8,277 bases of DNA from the NCBI GenBank assembly GCA_913776405.1, contig CAJYOV010000065.1:1-8277 (forward strand), read 5' to 3'. Positions 1 to 6,560 of this stretch are shown here, piece by piece (the stretch's first letter is position 1; every line of letters begins with the position of its first letter). The notes below the pieces were generated by a model. The model did no database searches. It had not been told where the DNA came from and saw only the letters and a program-made list of their open reading frames with translations. Position numbers and translations under genes: made by a program. This stretch comes from Pseudobdellovibrionaceae bacterium. Its GTDB lineage: Bacteria > Bdellovibrionota > Bdellovibrionia > Bdellovibrionales > JAMPXM01.

Positions 1-32
1 TTGAAACCCCGCGTGTCAGAGCTCTCAGGCGT

Positions 33-509
33 TCACTTCATGCGCAGGAAGTTGAAAGCTTTGAACAAGCCTTCGCGTATGGGTGGTGTCAGGGCGCCTG
101 AGCCGAGTTCGGCGAGCTGATCTTCCCGAACCCAACGCACTTCAGAGACTTTCCCGGCCTCGTGCTTAGGCGTTCCCGCGGCGAAACAAACGAACTGAAG
201 GTTCAAGACCGATTTGTCGGTGTCCCATTCAAATTGGTGAACAAGCGCAAGAATCGAATCGAGAGTCATCGTGGACTCTTCGCGAATTTCACGGCGCAGG
301 CACTCGGCGAGTGATTCGCCTTCTTCTAGGTGGCCGCCAACTGGATCCCAAAAGCCGGGAAAGAGTTTGCGATCGAGCGAACGCTTCTGCAGCAGGATCG
401 AGCGATCGTTTAAGTTGACGATGAATGCGTCGAGGATGAGTTCTCGGTAGTGAGACTTCAATCGGTCGCCCAGAAATTGAAGATCGGTCTCTGACATCGA
501 CGACGACAT
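33..509 (-). CDS. Nudix hydrolase, 158 aa
   Basis: Nudix enzymes hydrolyse a nucleoside diphosphate linked to another group, using divalent metal; the substrate cannot be told from sequence here. The protein has the Nudix box at about residues 59-81: G59, E65, then R73-E74-I75-R76-E77-E78, which supplies the metal-binding glutamates. The usual closing Gly of the box is Thr80, a small deviation. The preceding strand-loop (residues 36-60, with LLQKRS, FPGFWD and GGH) is typical of stand-alone Nudix proteins. There is no signal peptide, so it is cytoplasmic. It starts 2 bases after the phospholipase stop codon and has no strong ribosome binding site of its own, so translational coupling is likely. 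A second ATG at codon 5 is an alternative start. The family is certain; whether it is a house-cleaning enzyme or acts on a specific sugar- or lipid-linked nucleotide is open. Confidence 0.93.
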   Translation of the reverse strand: MSSSMSETDLQFLGDRLKSHYRELILDAFIVNLNDRSILLQKRSLDRKLFPGFWDPVGGHLEEGESLAECLRREIREESTMTLDSILALVHQFEWDTDKSVLNLQFVCFAAGTPKHEAGKVSEVRWVREDQLAELGSGALTPPIREGLFKAFNFLRMK

Positions 510-511
510 TC

Positions 512-1315
512 TTAGAAGCCAATCCCTACGCGGAACATCGTGCGACGGTTGCGATAGTCGAGGAGATTCTCGCCGTAGCCGTTGAAGAGTTGAAGTGTCA
601 GCATCGGGAGCGCGAGCGGTTTGAACGCGCCGATGAAACGGAACGTGAGCTCTTGGCCGCCGCGAGTGGGGTCTGAACCCGATGGCCCGCCCGGATACAG
701 ACGAAAGCTCAAATCATGACGATCGAAGTAACCACCAAGAAAGTTTGTTGCGGTGACGTTGATTTCCCAGAAGCCGCGGTAACGTTGAATGTCGTTGTTC
801 GTCGTATCGAAACTCTTCGTCGGTGCAAACCAAAGTTTTGTATCGAAGAAAAGCTCTGGCGATTTTGCGTTACGCAGTTTGAAGCTGTAGCGCACGAAGC
901 TGCGGTCCCAGCTGCGAGACTCTTCACCGGAGCGGCCGTTTGATTCGTGATCCCAGATTCCTAAATCGACGTGCCAGTCGGCATCTTCCGACTTTTGATA
1001 ACGGTAGAAAATCTCGGGGTTAAAATTTAAATCGCGAAACGGTTTTGAGTCTTCGCGCAGTTCCCAGAACATGAGTTGCGTGTAACCAAAATAAAATTTC
1101 CAGCGTTCAAGCAACTGTAGCTTAAAGCTCAATTGAAGTTTCGAGTCCGGGTTGCCGTAAAGAAAGTACGACGGCTTATAGCCATCGATCGGAACTTTTA
1201 AAACGGACACTTCGTTCGTGTAAGCGTGAGAGGACACGGGCACAAGTTGTAAGAGTGCACTGACAACTAAGACGCAGAAGAGAGTAGCGCCGTAGGAAAG
1301 CTGAGCTGATTTCAT
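512..1315 (-). CDS. pldA: Outer-membrane phospholipase A (OMPLA/PldA-type), 267 aa
   Basis: PldA is a 12-stranded outer-membrane barrel, active as a calcium-dependent dimer, that cleaves acyl chains from phospholipids which reach the outer leaflet. A signal peptide is visible (hydrophobic residues 11-28, likely cleavage after SSHA, residue 31). Family signatures follow in order: YTQLMFWEL (78-86), PFRDLNFNPEIFY (92-104), the active-site block with H123, S125, NGRS (126-129), SRSW (133-136), and the C-terminal GYGENLLDYR (246-255) with a terminal Phe as in sorted barrels. H123 and S125 match the E. coli His142/Ser144 pair. The third triad residue, Asn156 in E. coli, is Asp137 here. At 267 residues it is slightly shorter than the E. 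coli enzyme (289). No strong ribosome binding site precedes the ATG. It lies 63 bases after the GH15 gene and 2 bases before the Nudix gene, probably in one transcript. Confidence 0.93.
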   Translation of the reverse strand: MKSAQLSYGATLFCVLVVSALLQLVPVSSHAYTNEVSVLKVPIDGYKPSYFLYGNPDSKLQLSFKLQLLERWKFYFGYTQLMFWELREDSKPFRDLNFNPEIFYRYQKSEDADWHVDLGIWDHESNGRSGEESRSWDRSFVRYSFKLRNAKSPELFFDTKLWFAPTKSFDTTNNDIQRYRGFWEINVTATNFLGGYFDRHDLSFRLYPGGPSGSDPTRGGQELTFRFIGAFKPLALPMLTLQLFNGYGENLLDYRNRRTMFRVGIGF

Positions 1316-1378
1316 GCGTTAGCTATACCGTCGAGAGCCAACGCGGTCACGCGATTCGATCTACTTCACTTTCAAGAT

Positions 1379-3184
1379 TTAACTTTCGCTTCGGTGGTGC
1401 GCCGAACCTTTTTGCCTAGACAGGTTTACCGCAGAGTTGATTAAAGCGATGTGAGAAAGCGCTTGCGGAAAGTTGCCGAGCTGCCTTCTCAATTGTGGAT
1501 CGTACTCTTCTGACAAGAGACCAACGTCATTCGGAAGCGCGAGCAGCTGCTCGAAAAGGCGTTTTGCTTTCTCGTAGTTGCCCGCTAACACATGATAGTC
1601 GACGAGCCAAAAGGTGCAGGCGAGGAATCGACCTTCAGAACCTTTCAAGCCATCGACCTTGTTTTCTGTTCGATAGCGTTTGAGGAGGCCGTTCTCCATC
1701 AACTCTGACTCGATGTTTTGAATCGTGGATTGCATACGCGGGTCGTTAGCCGGCAGAAAGCCAAGCACGGCAAGTTGGATCACGCTCGCGTCCAGATCCT
1801 TTGAGCCGAAGTACTGCGTAAAGGCGCCCACTTCGGTGTTGTAGCCGTGCTCGAGAATTTCGCGGCGAATCTCGTCGCGGACTGTGCGCCAACGATCGAC
1901 GTCGCCATCAAGTTTGAATCGTTCGACAGCTTTGACTCCGCGATCCATCGCGACCCAAGCCATCGCTTTGGAGTGAGTGAAGTGTTGCTTGTCACCGCGA
2001 ATTTCCCAGATACCGTGATCAGGCTCACGCCATGTAGCCGCAACGAACTCGATCATTTCGCGTTGAAGATCCCACGCGGCCTCGAAGTTCCCGAGACCCG
2101 ATGTTCTCGCAAGCTGAAGTGTGTCGAGTAATTCGCCGAAAATGTCGAGCTGTCGCTGCGAGTACGCAGCGTTGCCTGTGCGAACAGGCTTTGATGATTC
2201 ATAGCCGTCAAGCCACGGAAGCTCGGCTTCTGGAACACGCCGCTCACCTCGGAGACCATACAGAATGTTGACCTGTGATGGTGTCCCGGCAACTGCACGT
2301 ACGAGCCAGCGGCGCCACTGATCGGCTTCCGACGTAAAACCTGTTGTCAGAAACGAATAGAGAGTGAAAGTTGCGTCGCGCAGCCAGCAGTAACGGTAAT
2401 CCCAGTTGCGTTCGCCGCCGAGTTCTTCAGGCAGCGATGAGGTAGGTGCCGCCACAATGCCGCCAGTCGGTCGAAAGGTGAGAGCTTTCAATGTGAGAAG
2501 CGATCGCCGAACGACATTTGCGTAAGGGCCCTCGTATGAGCAGGATTTGATCCACGAGCGCCAGAACGCTTCGGTTGTCTGGACGACTTGAGAGAAAGCT
2601 GCAGGCTTCGCGAGCTCAAACTTCGGTTGATCGGGCGTCCGATGTGATTCGTAGTAAGTCAGAGTCGCGATGTGGGTCTCACCATCACGTACGACGAATT
2701 CACTTTTTGTGCGCAGGTTTTCGCCGCGAGTTGGGAAGGATGAAGAAAAAAGCACGGCGTCGGGCCCAGCCACCGCCATCAGCGTGTTTTCATCTTGTCG
2801 CGTCACCCAAGGAACGATCGAACCGTAGTCGAAGCGAAGAACTAACTCGGATGCCATCGAGACTTCACCCTCAACACCTTCGATTTTACGGATCACGCGA
2901 GGATCTGCAGACTCGACATCCATGAAGTCGGTTACACGCACGCTACCACTCGAAGTCGAGTAGTCGGTTGTTAAAATGAGAGTGTCTTCTTCATAAGCGC
3001 GATCGACTTTGAAAGACGTGCTCGGTGCTAGACGCCAAAAGCCGTTGTCTTCGTGACCAACGAGTTTCGCAAAACATGCGCGAGAATCGAAGGCGGGGAA
3101 GCAAAGCCAATCGATGGAGCCGTCTCGCGACACCAGGGCCGCTGTGTTGCAATCGCCGATCAGGGCATAATCTTCGATTCGCAT
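1379..3184 (-). CDS. GH15 glycoside hydrolase, trehalase/glucoamylase type, 601 aa
   Basis: GH15 enzymes are inverting alpha-glucosidases that release beta-glucose. Prokaryotic members of this size and layout include proven alpha,alpha-trehalases, while many are simply labelled glucoamylase. The N-terminal beta-sandwich domain opens with a typical block (YALIGDC 6-12, SIDWLCFP 23-30). The (alpha/alpha)6 catalytic barrel follows from about residue 220, with ERNWDYRYCWLRDA (258-271), the general acid E394 in HGIWE (390-394), and the general base, probably E559, in LLSEEYDP (556-563). Both catalytic glutamates are present and the length is normal for the family. There is no signal peptide, so a cytoplasmic disaccharide such as trehalose is a better substrate than external starch; that is inference. 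The ATG lies 3 bases after the glucose dehydrogenase stop with only a weak ribosome binding site, implying coupled translation. Hydrolysis would feed glucose directly to the neighbouring dehydrogenase. Confidence 0.92.
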   Translation of the reverse strand: MRIEDYALIGDCNTAALVSRDGSIDWLCFPAFDSRACFAKLVGHEDNGFWRLAPSTSFKVDRAYEEDTLILTTDYSTSSGSVRVTDFMDVESADPRVIRKIEGVEGEVSMASELVLRFDYGSIVPWVTRQDENTLMAVAGPDAVLFSSSFPTRGENLRTKSEFVVRDGETHIATLTYYESHRTPDQPKFELAKPAAFSQVVQTTEAFWRSWIKSCSYEGPYANVVRRSLLTLKALTFRPTGGIVAAPTSSLPEELGGERNWDYRYCWLRDATFTLYSFLTTGFTSEADQWRRWLVRAVAGTPSQVNILYGLRGERRVPEAELPWLDGYESSKPVRTGNAAYSQRQLDIFGELLDTLQLARTSGLGNFEAAWDLQREMIEFVAATWREPDHGIWEIRGDKQHFTHSKAMAWVAMDRGVKAVERFKLDGDVDRWRTVRDEIRREILEHGYNTEVGAFTQYFGSKDLDASVIQLAVLGFLPANDPRMQSTIQNIESELMENGLLKRYRTENKVDGLKGSEGRFLACTFWLVDYHVLAGNYEKAKRLFEQLLALPNDVGLLSEEYDPQLRRQLGNFPQALSHIALINSAVNLSRQKGSAHHRSES

Positions 3185-3187
3185 AGC

Positions 3188-4237
3188 TTAGTTTGCCGCG
3201 ACTAGAATGTTTTTGATGTCGCCCGGCGATTTTTGGTAAGCCGACACACCTTCGACGAGCGGCACGCGTTTTGTGATTAGGCGCGAAAGCCACTTTCGAT
3301 TGGCATGGGCCAAGACTTTTTGTGCGCCTTCGTAGTGGCGCTTGTTTGCATTGACACTGCCGAAAATAATTTCGTTCTCGAGAACGATTTCGCGATTCAA
3401 AGCGCCGATGTCGAGACCGAGTTTGCGGCCGCCATGGGAGACGCCGGTCAAACACAAGATGCCGTCTGGCGCGATGCAAGTCATTAGCTCGGCAACGAGA
3501 TCGGGTGCGCCGGTGCATTCGATCGTAAACTCGAAACAGCCCTCGGTTTTTCGAAGTGATTCAAGATCGGAATGATAAGTCGCACCCAGATCTTGAACCA
3601 ACTCGGGCTTAGGCCCGTCTGTTGCGTGGTCGAGCACGTGGACATCGAAACCCTTTTGCTTCAACGTCAAAGCGGCGAGTAACCCGACAGGACCTGCGCC
3701 AGTCACGAGCGCACGCTTCGGTTTAAAAACGGAACGCGAAAAGAGGCGCTCGCTTTGTTCGATGGCTTTCACGACTATGGAGCAAGGCTCAAGCAAGACA
3801 CCTAATTCTCCGAGCGTAGGGTCAATCAGAATGGCAAAGTCCGATTCGACAACAAAGCGTTCAGACGCAAATCCATTTCGCTTTGAGATCCCGCACTCAG
3901 TATACAGGCCATTTCGGCACATATCCCATTCACCAGCGGCGCAAGCTTCGCAGGGCACCGGGTCCGGTCGTCTAACGATGGGGACGATCCAATCACCTTT
4001 CTTGAATCGAGAGTCGTTCGATTCAAGGACTCGACCGAGAGCTTCATGCCCGATAACAAGACGTTCCGAATTTGGCGGAGCCGCGCCGTAATCACCCGCG
4101 ATCAGTTCGAGATCTGTGCCGCAGATGCCGACCGCTTTCATCTCACAAAGGAGATCTGCTGAGCGGCGCTCCGGATCAGGCACCTCGGAAACAGCGAGGG
4201 AGTTTGGAACTTTTGGATGGATGGTGATGGCGCGCAT
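3188..4237 (-). CDS. Zinc-dependent glucose 1-dehydrogenase (MDR family), 349 aa
   Basis: This medium-chain dehydrogenase would oxidise glucose (or a related aldose) to the lactone with NAD(P)+, in the cytoplasm. It follows the glucose dehydrogenase subgroup closely: catalytic zinc region C39-GTD (39-42) and GHE (63-65), E150 in LLEP, and a structural zinc lobe with four cysteines at 96, 99, 107 and 115. The Rossmann loop is GAGPVG (180-185). The second Rossmann strand ends in an acidic residue (D203), which in this superfamily usually favours NAD over NADP. The open frame extends 18 codons upstream, but I start at the internal ATG at 4237 because GGAGG lies 4 bases before it and family similarity begins exactly there. 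The stop is 3 bases before the GH15 start, so the pair is very likely one operon. The exact sugar substrate is inferred from the subgroup and neighbour, not shown by sequence. Confidence 0.9.
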   Translation of the reverse strand: MRAITIHPKVPNSLAVSEVPDPERRSADLLCEMKAVGICGTDLELIAGDYGAAPPNSERLVIGHEALGRVLESNDSRFKKGDWIVPIVRRPDPVPCEACAAGEWDMCRNGLYTECGISKRNGFASERFVVESDFAILIDPTLGELGVLLEPCSIVVKAIEQSERLFSRSVFKPKRALVTGAGPVGLLAALTLKQKGFDVHVLDHATDGPKPELVQDLGATYHSDLESLRKTEGCFEFTIECTGAPDLVAELMTCIAPDGILCLTGVSHGGRKLGLDIGALNREIVLENEIIFGSVNANKRHYEGAQKVLAHANRKWLSRLITKRVPLVEGVSAYQKSPGDIKNILVAAN

Positions 4238-4346
4238 GAAGCCTCCGCAGGTGGAGTGATTCAGACACCCTAAGACGGACGCGTCGCGCACGGCAGACGT
4301 GCGTTCCAGATTTTTACAGATCTCAACATCTCATCTGGCGATCGCG
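4238..4346. other. 109-base gap with a short hairpin, no clear terminator
   Basis: This gap separates the DUF1402-hydrolase gene from the glucose dehydrogenase gene. It holds a perfect 6-bp stem (4287-4292 with 4298-4303, 5-base loop) and a wider 6-bp inverted repeat (4306-4311 with 4333-4338). On the minus strand neither is followed by a run of U, so I do not call a terminator and read-through into the dehydrogenase is possible. No promoter with convincing -35 and -10 boxes was found by eye. Confidence 0.4.
4242..4246 (-). promoter_or_regulatory. Ribosome binding site fixing the glucose dehydrogenase start
   Basis: The minus strand reads GGAGG here, 4 bases before the ATG at 4237. It is the best Shine-Dalgarno match near the start and argues against the longer frame beginning at 4291. 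Confidence 0.7.
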
Positions 4347-6371
4347 TCACTTTCGCGACGATTGGAACATCCACTCCAGAGTCGTCTTCCAATCGACAAG
4401 ACGGATCGGTGTGCCATGCTTGCCGCCGTTGTAAGCTTCGAAGCGCACCGGGTAGTTGCGGGCGATTGAGCGCACCGCTTGGTAATACTGATCCGCGTAC
4501 GACAGTGGAACGAGCGGATCTCTCGTTCCGTGCGAGAAGAGCACAGGCACGCGCGCACGAGCGGCCGCGCTTTTTAGGAAGTTCGGATCGAACGAAGATC
4601 CGCCGAGCAAAATGAGGCCGCTCAGACGTGGGCCGATTGAAGACGTCGCAACTTGCCAGCAAACATACGAACCTGCGGATCCGCATGAAAGAATGATCTT
4701 CGCGGTTGGAGCTCGCTCGAGAATATCTTCGATCAATTCAGGAATCCGTAGGTCGCCTTGAGCTGTAAGGTTCACCGTCGGGCTTAAATAAACGCCGCCG
4801 TTATGAAGTGCGAGGCTTTGAATATGGTTGAAGTTGCCGCCGAAGTTCACGTCGCTTGAGCCGACGGTCTTCGTTGCGCCACCACCGCCGTGGATGAAAA
4901 TGACTGCGAATTTCGCATTCTCGATTTCGCCGACTTGGCTTGCATCGATGTCCGAGTTTCCGACTCGAATCAAAACCTCTTTGCGCGCGTTCGTAACCGT
5001 TGAATCGATACGTTCAGACTTTGCTACTGTGCCTTCGACAGCGTCGCGGTCGAGAACGGATTCTTGGTAGTTCCAATCGAAAATCACTTTCGCACCTTTG
5101 TCTTCGGCTTGAAGAACGGGGCGCATACGGTTCGTGAAGAGGTCGTCGCGGAAAACGTTTTTAAGCTGGGCATCGTCACCATCGGTTCTACCTCCGTCAG
5201 ACGAGGGGCGACGATCACCCGATGCCGCTTTGGACACCAACTCGCGGATTTCTTTCTCGTGGCGATTGATGAACCAGCCGAAATAGTTTTCGCGAGGTGA
5301 GTTCGGAATCTTATTGAAGGTGTTTTCTTGGCGCGATTTCAGCGCGAGTTCAAATTCCCAACCGAGGTTGAAGAGAGTCGCTTGAACGCCCATGTTGTGT
5401 GAGATGTCGATGTTCGCAAAGCGCTTGTATGCGTCGATGGATCGAGCGAGGGTCGCTGCGACAAAGTGAACCGAGGTTTCTAAGTTCGTGATCGCACGGA
5501 GGACGGCTGGCATATCGTCGATCCACAAGCGCGGGATCTGCCCGCCACTAGCTGTGTAAACATCTTCGGAGAGCATCAACGCTCGCATCAGGCTCATCTG
5601 CGCAGGGCCAAAAGTTGCACCGAGTGCGGTCGGGCGCAACATGCCGTGAAGCGGTTGGTCGCTCGGTTCAAGGATCGTCTGATAGAGCGACTCACGAGCT
5701 TGCGGGCCTCGCCACGCCAAGCTGTTGTTCCATGTCCGATTGACGCAAACCCAAGCCCAATAATCGCGATGTTTGATGCCGCAGAACTCGAAGGCATCTG
5801 CTTTAAGTTTTTCTGCGACGCGGATGGCGCCCGTAAATGAAGATTGCTCGGGGATGAGCGCCGCTTTGTCCTGCATCGCGGACGTAAATTCGTTGTTGAA
5901 AGTGAGTTCACCTAGCATCGCGCCCATCACGGCCGCAGGTTCAACGCCGTAAAGCGGAGCAATGCGATTTGCGAGTTCTATCAAGCGCGGCTGTGAACGA
6001 AGTTTCGCGATTAGGCTCGCGAACTTTTCGTCGGCGGCAGGCAAAATGCCCTCGACGGTCGACGAGAGCGTCAGGTAGCGAAGACGAGTGAATTTCGGAA
6101 TTTCAAGATTCGGGTTCGCGAGATGACCTGCCGGAACGACGAGCTTCGAGTCTTTGATCTTTCGGCGAACGTCGACGAGTGCGGGCCGGCCTGCCGTATC
6201 GAAAACGCCGATGTACCGCGTGCCCGGAGGTCCGCCCGCAAGCGCTGTCGAAGGCGGGCTCAAGAACGTTGAGACAGTCGAAGCCAAGAGAGCGAGCGCC
6301 GCAAACTTTGCGCGCTTGGACTGGGAGCTCGGTTTTTTCTTCGACTGTGTCTGCGTCTTCAGGGTCATCAT
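4347..6371 (-). CDS. Secreted fusion: DUF1402 lysozyme-like domain plus alpha/beta hydrolase, 674 aa
   Basis: The basic N-terminus (KKK, KR) and hydrophobic stretch (22-44) form a signal peptide, likely cleaved after ALA45, so the protein should be periplasmic or exported. Residues about 115-380 resemble the DUF1402 family known mainly from alphaproteobacteria: GELTFN (154-159), TFGPAQMS (253-260), ISHNMGVQATLFNLG (323-337) and ENYFGWFIN (361-369). These recall the soluble lytic transglycosylase pattern of a catalytic Glu, a GxxQ loop and an AYNAG-like segment; E155 is the candidate acid. A hydrophilic linker (384-402) and a divergent stretch lead to an alpha/beta hydrolase (about 486-674): oxyanion motif HGGGG (494-498), nucleophile elbow CGSAG with S565, D618 in GTRDPLVP, and H652 in GGKHG. 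The triad appears complete, with Cys in place of the first Gly of GxSxG. A peptidoglycan glycan-strand enzyme fused to an esterase (for example a deacetylase) is one reading; substrates are unknown. Two ATGs (6371, 6368) compete as start. Confidence 0.85.
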   Translation of the reverse strand: MMTLKTQTQSKKKPSSQSKRAKFAALALLASTVSTFLSPPSTALAGGPPGTRYIGVFDTAGRPALVDVRRKIKDSKLVVPAGHLANPNLEIPKFTRLRYLTLSSTVEGILPAADEKFASLIAKLRSQPRLIELANRIAPLYGVEPAAVMGAMLGELTFNNEFTSAMQDKAALIPEQSSFTGAIRVAEKLKADAFEFCGIKHRDYWAWVCVNRTWNNSLAWRGPQARESLYQTILEPSDQPLHGMLRPTALGATFGPAQMSLMRALMLSEDVYTASGGQIPRLWIDDMPAVLRAITNLETSVHFVAATLARSIDAYKRFANIDISHNMGVQATLFNLGWEFELALKSRQENTFNKIPNSPRENYFGWFINRHEKEIRELVSKAASGDRRPSSDGGRTDGDDAQLKNVFRDDLFTNRMRPVLQAEDKGAKVIFDWNYQESVLDRDAVEGTVAKSERIDSTVTNARKEVLIRVGNSDIDASQVGEIENAKFAVIFIHGGGGATKTVGSSDVNFGGNFNHIQSLALHNGGVYLSPTVNLTAQGDLRIPELIEDILERAPTAKIILSCGSAGSYVCWQVATSSIGPRLSGLILLGGSSFDPNFLKSAAARARVPVLFSHGTRDPLVPLSYADQYYQAVRSIARNYPVRFEAYNGGKHGTPIRLVDWKTTLEWMFQSSRK

Positions 6372-6402
6372 TACCGCCTCTAGGGAAGAGTCCAGGCGGC
6401 AA
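6371..6402 (-). promoter_or_regulatory. Hairpin burying the ribosome binding site of the DUF1402-hydrolase gene
   Basis: In the minus-strand RNA, 6402-6394 (UUGCCGCCU) pairs with 6379-6371 (AGGCGGUAA): nine consecutive pairs including one G-U, around a 14-base loop. The Shine-Dalgarno-like GAGGCGG (6380-6374) and the A of the first ATG lie in the stem, while the second ATG (6368) is just outside. This could limit translation until the stem opens; the pairing is seen directly, the control is inference. Confidence 0.5.
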
Positions 6403-6434
6403 GGGATGCAAGGGGAGGGCCTTCAGGCTCGAGT

Positions 6435-6456
6435 GTTAGAACCGTTAGGTTCTAGC
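6435..6456. repeat. Short perfect inverted repeat in the leader of the DUF1402-hydrolase gene
   Basis: TAGAACC (6437-6443) and GGTTCTA (6448-6454) are perfect inverted repeats around GTTA. On the plus strand the stem extends by a G-U and a G-C pair to 6435-6456. It lies 64 bases upstream of the start codon, where an operator or an RNA hairpin would fit. No T-run follows on either strand, so it is not an intrinsic terminator. It may be a dyad for a regulator or part of a plus-strand small RNA. Confidence 0.4.
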
Positions 6457-6489
6457 TGAGGGAGTGGCACGTGATCAGTGTCTAGACGG

Positions 6490-6514
6490 GGCGCCGACGT
6501 TCGGCGCCGTTTTT
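6490..6514 (+). terminator. Intrinsic terminator on the plus strand, with no plus-strand gene upstream
   Basis: An 8-bp GC-rich stem (GGCGCCGA 6490-6497 with TCGGCGCC 6501-6508, 3-base loop) is followed by five T residues at 6510-6514. This is the form of a rho-independent terminator for plus-strand transcription. On the minus strand the same hairpin is not followed by U residues, so it is a poor terminator for the YkuD gene that ends at 6561. No plus-strand gene precedes it, so it would end antisense or small-RNA transcription. Confidence 0.6.
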
Positions 6515-6546
6515 GTACGCCGAACTCGTTTAGTCGAAGTCGGCGC
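6490..6546. other. Cluster of mutually exclusive stems
   Basis: Besides the 6490-6508 hairpin, GTTCGGCG (6499-6506) can pair with CGCCGAAC (6518-6525), and GCGCCGAC (6491-6498) can pair with GTCGGCGC (6539-6546). Each alternative is a perfect 8-bp stem sharing arms with the terminator hairpin, so the folds cannot coexist with it. The region lies just downstream of the YkuD gene stop (6561) on the minus strand. Confidence 0.45.
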
Positions 6547-6560
6547 GGGAGTCTGAAATC

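Noticed and set aside
1..32. Possible end of another gene at the left edge
   Set aside because: Only 32 bases are available, with a short AGAGCTCT palindrome and nothing that can be assigned.
2991..3518. 175-codon minus-strand frame rich in Arg and Ser spanning the GH15/dehydrogenase junction
   Set aside because: It is a shifted frame of two well-supported genes, and its Arg-rich composition is typical of out-of-frame reading.
4238..4291. 18-codon upstream extension of the glucose dehydrogenase
   Set aside because: Family similarity and the best ribosome binding site both point to the ATG at 4237.
4287..4303. Hairpin as a terminator of the fusion gene
   Set aside because: The stem is only 6 bp and no U-run follows on the minus strand.
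6154..6459. Plus-strand open frame of 101 codons ending before the orphan terminator
   Set aside because: It lies mostly antisense to the signal peptide region of the fusion gene, has no recognisable domain, and its composition is that of a shadow frame.
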